The notes under the pieces are model-generated. The model was not told the DNA's origin, did not search any database, and saw only the letters and a list, made by a program, of their open reading frames with translations. Below are positions 43,217-55,402 of a DNA stretch of 64,000 nt, one piece after another; position 1 is the first letter of the stretch, and the number at the start of each line of letters is the position of its first letter. Source of the DNA: Amorphophallus konjac (lineage: Eukaryota > Streptophyta > Magnoliopsida > Alismatales > Araceae); the NCBI GenBank assembly GCA_022559845.1, contig CM040118.1, forward strand, positions 156,446,331 to 156,510,330. Direction: 5' to 3'. The translations under genes were made by a program, and so were the position numbers.

Positions 43217-45553
43217 TGTAGCAACTCAAAAATTTTATATGCATTTATATATATATAAAAAAAGAAATAATGAAAGATGAAAATAAAATAAATTGTGAAT
43301 ATTTTTCTATTATGCAAACATGAGCCCTATTCCACGTGTTAACACAAATGGCGAGATTCGCGATACAATTTCGAAAAGATAAAGACGTCGACATCCGATT
43401 TTTATTAGCTTTAATCTAATCCTAATTAATGGATGAGGTCATTCTTACATCATCGAATAAATGAGGTCATAGATTATGTCATCCGGATAGTGGAACAAAG
43501 TTAGTATAATGGGGTTGGTGTAAGAGTGGAATAAAGTTGGTGTAATGGGGTTGGTGTAATAGTGGAACAAAGTTGGTGTAATGGGGTTGGTGTAATGGAA
43601 TGAGGTTGGTGGAATAGTGAAAGTAGGTGGGAGATTTTGGCCTATAAATAGGGCTATGCTCTTCCATACTCAAATCACAACTATCTTGGGAGGAATTGCT
43701 GGTTGGAGAGAGGGAGAAAGCTCGAAGTTGGAGGAGTGTCGAAAGCATTATTCGTTCTTAAGTTTCTTATTCTTGATCTTCAAAAAGGTAGGTGTTCTCT
43801 CAGGCTAAACTCAAATTAATGCATGCATTAGATGCAGATGTATGGTTACTTTGATTCTATATCATTTTCCCCAAATTTTATCGAGTATTGATCATGCTAT
43901 CCATACAACTAGACATAATATTTTAACTAAGATTTTTAACCGCTTGAAGATCCATCTCGGATCACGGTGTCTTTCTAAGACCGTGTTCCGGATGCGCGAT
44001 CTGTACCCCGATTGTGATAGTTTCAGGTTATATATCATCTAGCATTTTAGATATGTCATGTTAAGTTGCATATCATTTAAATTCACACACGATTAAGTTG
44101 AGGTTATGAAAGATAATAATTCTATTCCATGAGCTTATATTTCCGTCCTAGTTATTGTTACCTTCATGATATCTTTGATCTCCATGACTATATTACATCT
44201 CTGACAAGTTAAATGGAGTAGATATTATCTGTTAAAATTACATGGACTTAGTTGCATAATCGTGAGTTTTGACGATTTTCATGATATCGCGTTACCGTAT
44301 TTTCAACAAGTTGTGTAAATAACTAGATTTCTAAGGAAAAATGGTGTCTAAGGAAAGAGGTCCACGGGCAAACGCTTTAAGTGGATAAGTGATTTATTAA
44401 TTAGGACCTCGCGGATGCGAGGGGAGCCTCCCACTGTCCTACCTCTTACCTGGCCATAATTCCTCGGTTTTCTAATTAAGCACCCGACTGTGAAAACCTT
44501 TATCTAAGCATATTTAACAAGATTTTTCGAGAGAACCATTCAAGCCGTGTCCATCAATCCAATTCTTTTATCAACTTAATGACGTTAAATATGATGCCTT
44601 CTTATTATCTTAATGTCGTTAAACATTATGTCTTAAAATCATCCTTGGACTTCTCTTACCTCTACTTGAAATCTTGTACTACTGGTCCCTTGAATGATAA
44701 TTTTGCTAGATCTGTACTTTATTTCATAAGCTCTACCTTGAAATTCTTTGGCCATACATATTATGTGGATGTCTAAATACACTTGGGATCTATGATCCAT
44801 AACCCAATGCCTGGCGTTAACGGGGCCCGGTCTGGTCCTGGGGGGAGCGCCCGAAAGTACTTGTGCCCATGGGAGTTGAATGACTAGGTGTGGCATTGCA
44901 CCGAAGTGCTTGACTTGCTAGATTAATTTATGACATCCACAGTTTGTGAATTTCTGACTTGCTTGAATACATGAAGTACTTGACTTGTACATACTTGCGT
45001 AAAATGGCCAATTCCATAATATTACTTGCTACATGATCATTCTCTACTTGAACTTTACTCTTGATATCTTGTCTACTTGTGATTCCAATTACTACATTAC
45101 TTTACTCTCTCTCCTATACTTGTTCCATATTTTATTTACGTTTCTCGGCATAACACATACTTTATCCAAACTGCTAATTACTTTAAGTTGCCTGGTATAG
45201 AGATATAAGTCCTACTGAGCATTTCGCTCACCCTACGTTTTCCGGTTAACATTTCAGGTAAATCTGATGATGAACCCCAAACTCATGGGAATGAGCTAGA
45301 GTGATTGAGGAATCAAGATTACCTTAGTTACCTAGGTTTATGAACGGTTGCTCTTGCCAGAATTATATTTTTATGTTGAAGTTGTATCTTGCCTCGTAAG
45401 GCTTAAGAATGTTGTAAGAACTTTATTTCGATGAAATAAGAGTATCCATTTCTTCTTATCTATTTTTGTGGTTTGGACCCCAATCTTCGTGCTCTGATTG
45501 ACATGAATGTTTACGACTCGTCGCGCCTTGATATTCCGCGTCGGGGCGTGACA
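43217..45553 (+). repeat. El-7 3' LTR
   Basis: 2,337 bp, paired with 35407-37745. TATA box at 43644-43652. Followed by the CTACT duplication. Confidence 0.95.
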
Positions 45554-45558
45554 CTACT

Positions 45559-45890
45559 GCCCTCCAGGTGTTCTCACTAATTTCACCCCACTCTGCACAT
45601 CCCTTGATGTCTCTTGATTTCTCTGATCTCCACCTTCATGAATGTTCCATATACTCTCTCTATATCTTCTGTTTTGATAATGTCAAAGGGGGAGAGAATA
45701 TGAGTGTCATTATTTGAATTAATTCATTGGAGAGAGATTATGAGTCATCACTTGAGAATTTGTGTCAAAGGGAAAGATTTAATTGCGGAAGTGTGTTTAG
45801 TTAAGTTAAGGGGGTCTGACCCACAGTTGATCATAGTTGAACTTAGTTGTCCTAATGATACATAGTTGCCAACATCAAAAAGGGGGAGAA
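45559..45890 (+). other. El-5 3' end with repeated polypurine tracts
   Basis: Noncoding. Contains AAAGGGGGAGAGAAT (about 45686-45700) and the functional-looking AAAAAGGGGGAGAA (45877-45890) directly before the LTR. Multiple tracts are typical of Sirevirus-type elements. Confidence 0.7.
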
Positions 45891-45909
45891 TGTTGTACAA
45901 GTATGGTTC
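45891..45909 (+). repeat. El-5 3' LTR, first 19 bp
   Basis: TGTTGTACAAGTATGGTTC follows the polypurine tract. The LTR then continues at 53748 (ATGTGTGG) after El-8. Confidence 0.75.
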
Positions 45910-48650
45910 TGATAGGGATATCACCTCCCATGCCCACGTTCACAGCTCGTCTCCTCGCCCCGGTTGCATCCGGCATGGTCTAGTCATTTAATTTTGAGTC
46001 CTATGTAATTTTTATTTGAGTCATTTGATGTATTTTCCCTTTTATTTGAGTCATGTTCCTAGGTCTTGTGTTCATTTCCCTAAGTTTGAGTGTCATTAAG
46101 TTGTCTAGTTAGCTATTGGGCCCAATTCATTGAGCTTGACCCAAGGGCTCTCCCCTACCCCCTCGGTTATTTATCATTGAGTCAATTGTCAGGGACTTTT
46201 GAAAAAATGTGGGTTTCCTATATATAGGACCCCATTCCCCCCATTCCAACTTAATGAATCAATGAATGAAAAAAACTTGCCATTTTGAGAGTTTACACTT
46301 CTTATCTAGTGGAGAGATTCCATTTTTTGGGTGAGAAACCCTAGGGGAGAGATTCCCCACCCTTCCCTCTCTTAATCTCTCTTTTCACTCCACTTTCTCT
46401 CTCCTCAACACCCAAATTCGAATTTTCTTCTCTCTCCTCCCTTCCCAACCACCTCCACTCCCCACCTACCCCATTTAAGCCTCTTCCCATTCCCCACAAC
46501 CCTCATCAATACTCCACCCCTTCCCAAGACCCCCTCCACCAATCCTCTCCTCACCATCCAACCCCCAACTACCCCTCCCACTTTCCCAAGCACCCTTCCC
46601 ACTACCCCAAGCACCCCTTCCCTTCCCCAACACAACCCCCCCATTCCCAAGACAAAAAATTAACCCCACCCTTAAACCTATTTTCGAATATCCTTTCCCT
46701 CTCTCCATTCAAACCAAATTCCCAGCCCCCACTACCACCATCTATTGGACCCTCTTCCAGACCTTATTCTCCACCTCCCACACCTTAGAACACCCCCTCC
46801 AAGACCCCCTTACAACCAGGGGTCACTCCCACACTCATCTACCCCCTTCCCCTTCTTCTTTCTTGGTTATTGGAAGCTACTTCGAAGTTGCAGTTTGCTG
46901 TCCAGAGGTTACAGATGAACCAGTAACTTGCAGCGGCCACCACGACTTCCTCCGGATGAGTTTGAAGACCCAAGAGCCTTCATCGGAAGCATCTACCAGT
47001 CTCCTTCACAACAGAAGTGGTTTCATCTTCTTCTGATCTCCGAGCCGTCCAAGAGGTCCATTCTCCCACAACTGTGCAGTTTTGCCTTGGCTGAGGACCT
47101 AAGCCAGATTAGAAGCTCTGCCACGACGAACCCTGATGGAATCAGTCCACGAGTTCTTCTTCAAAGTTTTTCATCGCCTAGTCTACTTCCAGAATCAAGA
47201 AACATAACTTCATTCGGCATTCGTGATCCAGAGTTCTCATTTTTCTCCCTCAACTACGCAGATCTGCTACTCATAGTCTGCACCGATCAGTCGCCATTGT
47301 TCTGCATACCCTAGTCTTCTCCAACATCGGTTGGCTTCCCTGTCAATTTTTCTGCGAAGAGGACTCGTCCACGGTTCCAACGACTCTGACGGTGCTCGAT
47401 TCCGAGTTCGGGAGCTGTCGGGGCATCCTCTGCAACCTGCTGTTGGAAACCAGGAGCTAGCTCTGTAGAGATCCTGATCCGGAGAGAAAGCTTCACCACG
47501 ACAAACCCCGGAGGAATCAAGACACGAGCTCTTCTGAAAAGTTCTTCCTATCCCTATCTACTTTCGGAACCAAGAAGCAGAACTCCGTTCGGCATCCGGC
47601 ATTAGAAGTTACGAATTTTCTTCCTCAGGCGTGCGACTCTGCTTCCCATAGTCTGCACCGACCCCCACTCATTTTTCTGGGTCCCCTGATCTTCTCCGGC
47701 ATCTTTCGGCTTTCCCGTTAGCTCTGTTGCAAAGAAGACTCGTCCACGGTTCCAGCGGCTCTGGCGACACCCGATTCGGAGTTCAGGAGCAGCCGAGGCA
47801 ACCTCTTCTTCCTACTGTTAGTAACAAGTTTCTATCAGTCCGAGAATCAGCATCCCTGTTCGAGCTCCTGCCCAGGCCAGCAGCGACCCCAGAAGAATTT
47901 GGCAAAATTCAGAGGCACTCCAGTTCTAGTAACAAAGATTTTCCCACTGGTCTCGCCCTCGGCAAAATTCCTGATCACGTTCTGCAGCCACAGTACCGAC
48001 TATCTGTCCACAATTGCCGAGAGAAGGTAGATTCAGCATATTCACTTCATCATCGTTTTAGCCCTAGTTTTCCCCACCCCGCTTGGCCGGCTGAAGGCCC
48101 CTCCCTGCGTGGAGGTAGTTTTGATTGTAACTATCATCTTCCCTTCCCCACGATCCCCCCCTTGCATGGGGTGTAGTGTTGTAATAGCTTAAATAGGTCA
48201 AGCTACCCCGGCGTGGCGTGTGGGGAACCCACGCTTCCCCGCTCGCCCTCGTCTCCTAGCGGGACCGGTTTTTTCAAATCGGTCGAGTAAGTGCTCCAAA
48301 CTTTGCTTTAATTTGTGCTTGTTCTTTCAATATTAGTTCATAAACTCCGCTGGCCGTGAATGAGAGCCCGATCCTTAAGCTCTTGTGCTATAAGTGATCA
48401 CCGTGGGAAAAGAGAGAAACCGGTGCCTTTGGCACTTGGTTGGCCCCATTGTCTTGGGCTTCCACATCGATTGGGAATCAAGTCTTGGCCTTGCTGGCCC
48501 TCTACCAGCAAGGGCCCAACCCCTCAACCTCACCTTGGCATTGCCAAGTTACCCCGGGCTTGGGTGAGCGACGAGAGAGCGGCGGCCCAAATTGGCCCAT
48601 TTAGATTGCGAATGTGCTTGCTTGCTTAAGTCCAAGGTCATGTCACATCA
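45910..48650 (+). repeat. El-8 5' LTR
   Basis: 2,741 bp. TATA box at 46218-46227, so U3 is only about 300 bp and the transcribed part about 2.4 kb. A strongly pyrimidine-rich, G-poor stretch spans 46330-46860. An imperfect tandem duplication of about 400 bp lies at roughly 47086-47460 and 47484-47830. Minus-strand frames here (46405-46708) are low-complexity shadows. Confidence 0.88.
46218..46227 (+). promoter_or_regulatory. El-8 LTR TATA box
   Basis: CTATATATAG within TTTC...GACCCC, as in many plant LTRs. The same box is at 51309-51318 in the 3' LTR. Confidence 0.6.
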
Positions 48651-48652
48651 AT

Positions 48653-48664
48653 TGGTATCAGAGC
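48653..48664 (+). other. El-8 primer binding site
   Basis: TGGTATCAGAGC, two bases after the LTR end at 48650. Confidence 0.9.
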
Positions 48665-48733
48665 CAGGTTCTAGACTTGTCTCTACTAAGTCTTTTTCTA
48701 GGGCCATTGCATGCATCGCCCTTGTCCACTATC

Positions 48734-51082
48734 ATGACTACCTCATACATGGCATATTCGCCACTCTTAGGCCCATTAGAAGCCTTTGTGTTTGATGGAT
48801 CCCGCCCTAGCATATATCTAGAATGGGAGAAGTCCATAGACCAACACTTTGGGAGGTTTACCCTGTCAGGGCTTGTCCAAGTCAACTATGCCAAGAGTTT
48901 GCTTTGGCGCCAAGCTAGGAAAGAATGGGAGAACATTGTAGGTTTGAAAGAAGCCAAAGGGGAAGCACCCATTGAATCTTGGGATGAAATGAGGGCCGAT
49001 CTTAGAAAGATCTACGCACCCCAACCCAAACCTCTTCAATCAACCGATCTTTCACCCCCGAACCCAACTCCCACCCATGAACATCCCCGGCCAAGCCCAA
49101 CCCAAGTCCACCCATGTTCACCACCCCGAGAGTACCATGCACTGACCATTATCACTCCACCCACCATAGACTATCCTACCCCATTATCCTTGGAAGTTGT
49201 GACCCACACTCCTACCCAAGTGGAGATGGATGCCAATCCGGATTCACCTCCCACCATAGAGAACATCCTAGACCCCCCACTTCCACCCACCTCTCCTAGT
49301 TCGGGTCCTCATGAGCCACACACCTTAACCATGAATGAGTCCATACTCCAATGGCTTAAGCAAGGCCCCACCATTCCTAGCTCACCACCTTACCTCTCAC
49401 CCTTGGCATATCAAGTCCAAATTATGCCCACCCGGTCTTCCCATGTCACACTTCAAACCTCCTACTTTGTGGAAGGCTTAGGGGACCTAGTGGACTGTTT
49501 ACAATGGCAAGTCTACCTAACCAATATGCTAGCCATAGGACCATTGGAGTCTAGCCCCATCTACTCTAGTGGACCCTTCCTAGCTTACCCCGCCACCGGT
49601 TCCATCACCTCCATCTACACTAGTGGCCATTATACGAGTGAAATCCTCCTCTTTCTCCCCAAGGATGAGAAACCAATCTTGGCCCACTTCTCACCCATCT
49701 AGATTCCAATTGCTTTAATTGGCCAACCCACTAGAGACCTTGGCCCAATTATCTTGGAGGAGGATGACTCACCGTTTTGGTACCATGAAGACATAGAGTG
49801 CCACCCTCTAAGAAGACCTTTCCACTACCCCTTTGATCCCTTCCTATGGGAGCCTAGACCCCTATGTGACCCAACCACCTTATCCACCACCCACCTTTCC
49901 CTAACCCAACCCACCATGTTTGACCCAATCCACCCCATCCTAGACCCAGGTTACACCTTGGGAGCCATGACCTTGGGCCACATATCCCTAGGTAATAAGG
50001 TTGTGCTCCACCCCATGATGACCACCTTCTTAGATCCATTCGATCCTTTCCAATAGGAGTTCAAATGTTGTCCCACACCTATACATATGGAAGTCACCCT
50101 TGGGAAAAACATGCATGTGTCTAGGCTTACCACACCACTTGGCATGAACACTATGTTGGGTCCATTCATTTTTATCACCCACATGTCAAGTAAAAAGTAT
50201 GAGTGGTCCATGTTCGGATGTAATGGTCCACCTTCATTCATCATGGGTCTTAAGCATGTCAAAGGCATCCACGGATGTCCGGGTCCCCCGATATTTATCA
50301 CCACTTTGCATGATAGGGCCACCTACGGGTGCCCCGTCCCACCTAGGCTGACCAAAGTCTACACTACATCATTACATGATAGGTCTACTTTTGGTTGCCC
50401 AGGTCCACCCATCACCCCTAGAATGTCTGCATTCACAACATTGCATAAAGAGATCCGCAAGCACATTAGCAAGAAGAATGTGACTTATAAAAGGTGAGCC
50501 GACTCTCATCGACGTCACCAAGAATTCCATGAGGGTGACTTTGTGATGGTAAGGACGGAGAGGCTCTCCCCGGGAGCCATCTCCAATTTGAGGCCACGTG
50601 GGGCTGGTCCCTTCCAGGTCCTGAGGGGCATTGTTGCAAATGCCTATGAGTTAGATCTTCCCGAGGAATATGGGGTAAGTCCCACATTCAGTGTCGCCGA
50701 CCTAGTGCCATACAAGGGACCCACGGTGGTACCTAGTGAGGATATTGAGCCTATTCCCTCCGTTGAGAGAGCACCCACCCGTGAGGAGAGTCCACTAGCC
50801 AAGAGAGCCCAGCGTGAGTGCATTGAACGAATATTGGATGAACAGGTCACTACCACCAGGAGCAAGGTATACGAGCGCTATCTCGGCAGGTGGATGGATC
50901 GGTCTCGTTCAGAAGACTTGAGGGCAGTACCACTTCTACACCCTCCAAGGAGGGAAGGACACTTACTCGACGGAGTCGAGTTCTCCGCACCCCGGGAGTA
51001 TGATGGGGATATCACCTCCCATGCCCACGTTCACAGCTCGTCTCCTCGCCCCGGTTGCATCCGGCATGGTCTAGTCATTTAA
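48734..51082 (+). pseudogene. El-8 half-Gag / unknown region / GPY/F-chromodomain polyprotein
   Basis: One frame of 783 codons from ATG 48734, broken only by TAG 49700, TAG 50054 and TGA 50495, with no frameshift. Residues 1-100: first half of Gag (SRPSIYLEWEKSIDQHF to LRKIYAPQP). A proline-rich linker without a zinc knuckle follows. Residues about 205-320: unknown domain (ILQWLKQG, YPATGSITSIYTSGH, EILLFLP). Then two PFDPF boxes, and four GCPGPP-like boxes (50213, 50270, 50324, 50390) spaced 18-22 residues. After the TGA: HRRHQEFHEGDFVMV and GAGPFQVLRG (GPY/F), then IERILDEQVTTTR and RYLGRW, a chromodomain cut short. The frame runs past the polypurine tract into the LTR. The same order occurs in El-6. 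Confidence 0.82.
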
Positions 51083-53742
51083 TTTTGAGTCCTATGTAAT
51101 TTTTATTTGAGTCATTTGATGTATTTTCCCTTTTATTTGAGTCATGTTCCTAGGTCTTGTGTTCATTTCCCTAAGTTTGAGTGTCATTAAGTTGTCTAGT
51201 TAGCTATTGGGCCCAATTCATTGGGCTTTGCCCAAGGGCTCTCCCCTACCCCCTAGGTTATTTGTCATTGAGTCAATTGTCAGGGACTTTTGTAAAAATG
51301 TGGGTTTCCTATATATAGGACCCCATTCCCCCCATTCCAACTTAATGAATCAATGAATGAAAAAAACTTGCCATTTTGAGAGTTTACACTTCTTATCTAG
51401 TGGAGAGATTCCATTTTTTGGGTGAGAAACCCTAGGGGATAGATTCCCCACCCTTCCCTCTCTTAATCTCTCTTTTTCACTCCACTTTCTCTCTCCTCAA
51501 CACCCAAATTCAAATTTTCTTCTCTCTCCTCCCTTCCCAACCACCTCCACTCCCCACCTACCCCATTTAAGCCTCTTCCCATTCCCCACAACCCTCATCA
51601 ATACTCCACCCCTTCCCAAGACCCCCTCCACCAATCCTCTCCTCACCATCCAACCCCCAACTACCCCTCCCACTTTCCCAAGCACCCTTCCCACTACCCC
51701 AAGCACCCCTTCCCTTCCCCAACACAACCCCCCCATTCCCAAGATAAAAAATTAACCCCACCCTTAAACCTATTTTCGAATATCCTTTCCCTCTCTCCAT
51801 TCAAACCAAATTCGCATCCCCCACTACCACCATCTATTGGACCCTCTTCCAGACCTTATTCTTCACCTCCCACATCTTAGAACACCCCCTCCAAGACCCC
51901 CTTACAACCAGGGGTCACTCCCATACTCATCTACCCCCTTCCCCTTCTTCTTTCTTGGTCATTGGAAGCTACTTCGAAGTTGCAGTTTGCTGTCCAGAGG
52001 TTGCAGATGAACCAGTAACTTGCAGCGGCCACCACGACTTCCTCCGGACGAGTTTGAAGACTCAAGAGCTATCTTCGGAAGCGTCAACCAGTCTCCTTTG
52101 CAACAGAAGTGGTTTCATCTTCTTCTGATCTCCGAGCCGTCTAGGAGGTCCATTCTCCCACAACTGTGCAGTTCTGCCTCGGCTGAGGACCTGAGCCAGA
52201 TTAGAAGCTCTGCCATGACGAACCCCGAAGGAATCAGTCCACGAGTTCTTCTTCAAAGTTTTTCATCGCCTAGTCTACTTCCAGAATCAAGAAACAGAAC
52301 TTCATTCGGTGTTCGTGATCCAGAGTTCTCATTTTTCTCCGTTAGCTACGCAGATCTGCTACTCATAGTCTGCACCGACCCGTCGCCATTTTTCTGCATC
52401 CCCTAGTCTTCTCCGACATCAGTTGGCTTCCCTGTCAGTTTTTATGCGAAGAGGACTCGTCCACGGTTCCAACGACTCTGACGGTGCTCAATTCTGAGTT
52501 CGGGAGCTGTCGGGGCATCCTCTGCAACCTGCTGTTGGAAACCAGGAGCTAACTCTGCAGAGATCCTGATCCAGAGTGAAAGCTTCACCACGACAAACCA
52601 CGGAGGAATCAGGACACGAGCTCTTCTGAAAAGTTCTTCCTCTCCCTGCCTACTTTCGAAACCAAGAAGCAGAACTCCATTCGGCATCCGGCAGCAGAAG
52701 TTACGAATTTTCTTCCTCAGGCGTGCGACTCTGCTTCCCACAGTCTGCACCAACCCCCACTCACTATTCTGGGTCCCCTGATCTTCTTCGGCATCTTTCG
52801 GCTTCCCCGTTAGTTCTGTTGCAAAGAAGACTCGTCCACTGTTCCAGCGGCTCTGGCGGCACCTGATTCGGAGTTCGGGAGTAGCCGAGGCAACCTCTTC
52901 TTCTTGCTGTTAGTATCCAGTTGCTGTCAGTTCGAGAATCAGCGTCCCTGTTCGAGCTCCTTCCCAGGCCAGCAGCGACCCCAGAAGAATTTGGCAAAAT
53001 TCAGAGGCACTCCAGTTCCAGTAACAAATATTTTTCCACTGGTCTCGCCATCGGAAAAATTCTTCATCACGTTCTGCAGCCATAGTACCGACTGTCTGTC
53101 CACAATTGCCGAGAGAAGGCAGATTCTACATATTCACTTCATCATCGTTTTAGCCCTAGTTTTCCCCACCCCGCTTGGCCGGCTGAAGGCCCCTCCCTGC
53201 GTGGAGGTAGTTTTGATTGTAACTATCATCTTCCCTTCCCCACGATCCCCCCCTTGCATGGGGTGTAGTGTTGTAATAGCTTAAACAGGTCAAGCTACCC
53301 CGGCGTGGCGTGTGGGGAACCCACGCTTCCCCGCTCGCCCTCGTCTCCTAGCGGGACCGGTTTTTTCAAATCGGTCGAGTAAGTGCTCCAAACTTTGCTC
53401 TAATTTGTGCTTGTTCTTTCAATATTAGTTCATAAACTCCGCTGGCCGTGAATGAGAGCCCGATCCTTAAGCTCTTGTGCTATAAGTGATCACCGTGGGA
53501 AAAGAGAGAAACCGGTGCCTTTGGCACTTGGTCGGCCCCATTGTCTTGGGCTTCCACATCCATTGGGAATCAAGTCTTGGCCTTGCTGGCCCTCTGCCAG
53601 CAAGGGCCCAACCCCTCAACCTCACCTTGGCATTGCCAAGTTACCCCGGGCTTGGGTGAGCGACGAGAGAGCGGCGGCCCAAATTGGCCCATTTAGATTA
53701 CGAATGTGCTTGCTTGCTTAAGTCCAAGGTCGTGTCACATCA
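51001..53742 (+). repeat. El-8 3' LTR
   Basis: 2,742 bp, paired with 45910-48650. The short purine run CCCCGGGAGTA (50990-51000) before it is the likely polypurine tract. Confidence 0.88.
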
Positions 53743-54429
53743 AGTTCATGTGTGGTTTTGATGATATACAACTTTGATTCATTATTATGCTATTGAAAAT
53801 GATTCAACTATGTTTCCATGTGTGTGATAATCATTTCTTTATGCTGTCATGAAATCTTTATTGGCATAACATTTTGAATGACTTTTATTCCCCTCATGAT
53901 GCGAGCAAATGGGTTCTTCTTAAGCTGACAGATGAAAAATTGAAGTTGACAAAAGAAAGGAAAATTCAATCGACTAAATACAAAATTAATTGACCGACAT
54001 CAGATTTCAATCAACCGATATGAAGTTCTGGTTGACAGATATTTCAAAATCAGTCGACCTTTGCACCCTCAGGTCGACAGACATTCAAGACTTTCAGCAA
54101 GAAAAAGCCAACTTGCAGGAGGACATCTCTTGGGCTGAAAAGTGTCTTCAAAGAGGTTGATTAGCATCTTGAGTTAATGTAATGAAGATGGGCTGTGTTG
54201 AGAAAGAATTGTCAAAAGAAAATAAAAATCAGTCGACCTTAGAAAAATCCGTTGACTAAAATTGGAAAAATCAGTCGACCTAAGAGAAGTCAGTCGACCG
54301 ATATTTTTTCAGGACTGCCCATGTGCTCAACTGATCGTATGCCAAATGTTCGTGTGCTCAAGCTCACGTATGACCATCATTGAGTCGACCCAGCAGAGCC
54401 CTCAAGTCGACTCATGCAGTGCATCAGTC

Positions 54430-54895
54430 GCAGTGAGGCCAGAAACAACAACAAAGTCAGCAGCTAGCAGCAACAGCAACTAGCAAACAACAAGCAGCAA
54501 AAACAGCAGCAGCGGTATAAACAACCAGCAACAACATCACTAGCAGCAGCTAGCATCCACAGCATCAATAGCAGCATAGCAGCCAGCTAGTTCAGCAAGG
54601 CCAGCAATAACAACAGTAATAGTAGCTAGCAGTAATAGCAGTAGTTAGCAACCACATCAGCAACAATAGCAGCTAGCCGCAACGCCAACATCAGCAGTAG
54701 CAATAGCATGGAGCAATAGCAGTCAGCAGCTTCAGCAAAGTCAGTAACAATAACAGCATGAAGTAATACCCATCAATAATAAAAATAACAACATCAGCAA
54801 CCACAACAGCAACAGCAACATGCAACAACAACAGAAACAATAGCTATAGCCAACACAACAACCAGCAACAACTTTAACAGCCAGCGGTAAAAGCA
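54430..54895 (+). repeat. Degenerate CAGCAA/TAGCAGC low-complexity tract
   Basis: About 465 bp of irregular AGC/AAC triplets in the U3 of the El-5 3' LTR, upstream of the TATA box. The open frames through it are not genes. Confidence 0.85.
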
Positions 54896-55393
54896 AAAGG
54901 AAAAAGTCTGTCGACCTTCCCAAGTTGGGTCAACTGAAAAAGAAAAAATCAGTCGACCTATGGGAAAGTCAGTCGACTGACATTGCCTTAGTTCTACAAC
55001 TCGTGCAGTCTGCCAGTGGGTCACCCAGTCACGTGAGAACTTAAGTAGTCACGTGACTGCCTGCTCAAAGTCAACACTCTAGACTTTGGGATTCATCCTT
55101 TGGCTTCTATAAGGTCCTTGGAGAGCTTTTTGAATTATTCTTCTTGTGGACCAGTTAGAAGATAGCTGAAAAGGTCTAAAGACAAGGAGTCTTCCTTTGC
55201 CCATTGGACAAAAGAGTTTACTTCTGTCAAAGCTCTTGACAAACCAACAGATCAGGAAGTTGGGACAAAGATCTTCTTTTTGCCATGGTCCAATCGTAGG
55301 ACAAGCCTGAAAAGGTTCTAGGAAAAAGAACCTCATTTTATATTTGACCTATCAACATGCAGATCTGGGAGGCAAAACTTTCTGCCCTCTCCC

Positions 55394-55402
55394 TCTATAT
55401 AT
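55394..55402 (+). promoter_or_regulatory. El-5 3' LTR TATA box
   Basis: TATATATAT followed by GGACCCA, matching 2075-2083. Confidence 0.6.

Larger units (their letters stand above)
35407..45553 (+). mobile_element. El-7: young Tekay-like Ty3/Gypsy chromovirus with chimeric leader
   Basis: LTRs of 2,339 and 2,337 bp (35407-37745, 43217-45553) start TGTAGCAACTC and end GGGGCGTGACA. I see only about a dozen differences between them, so insertion is recent compared with its neighbours. A gag-pol frame with all expected domains and a C-terminal chromodomain-like region fits the Tekay/Del clade. Defects are one in-frame stop in gag and a small frameshift in integrase. The leader contains a 5S-bearing Cassandra-like unit and a 142-bp integrase fragment. 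Confidence 0.93.
45910..53742 (+). mobile_element. El-8: pol-less chromovirus-like element
   Basis: Plus-strand element with LTRs of about 2.74 kb (45910-48650 and 51001-53742; TGAT.GGGATATCACC start, GTCACATCA end). The internal region is only 2,350 bp. It has a primer binding site, and one frame running from half-Gag through an unknown conserved region to the integrase GPY/F tail and a partial chromodomain. No pol enzymes. Flanks GGTTC (45905-45909) and AGTTC (53743-53747) differ at one base. Nested in the El-5 3' LTR. Same architecture as El-6 but well diverged. Confidence 0.87.

Noticed and set aside
46405..46708. Minus-strand frames rich in Gly/Val/Arg in the El-8 LTR (also 51497-51800)
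   Set aside because: They mirror a C/T-rich, G-poor LTR tract, are overlapping frames of the same low-complexity DNA, and lack any motif.
54262..54483. Coding frames through the CAG/CAA tract
   Set aside because: Triplet repeats create open frames in any phase; the tract lies in an LTR U3.
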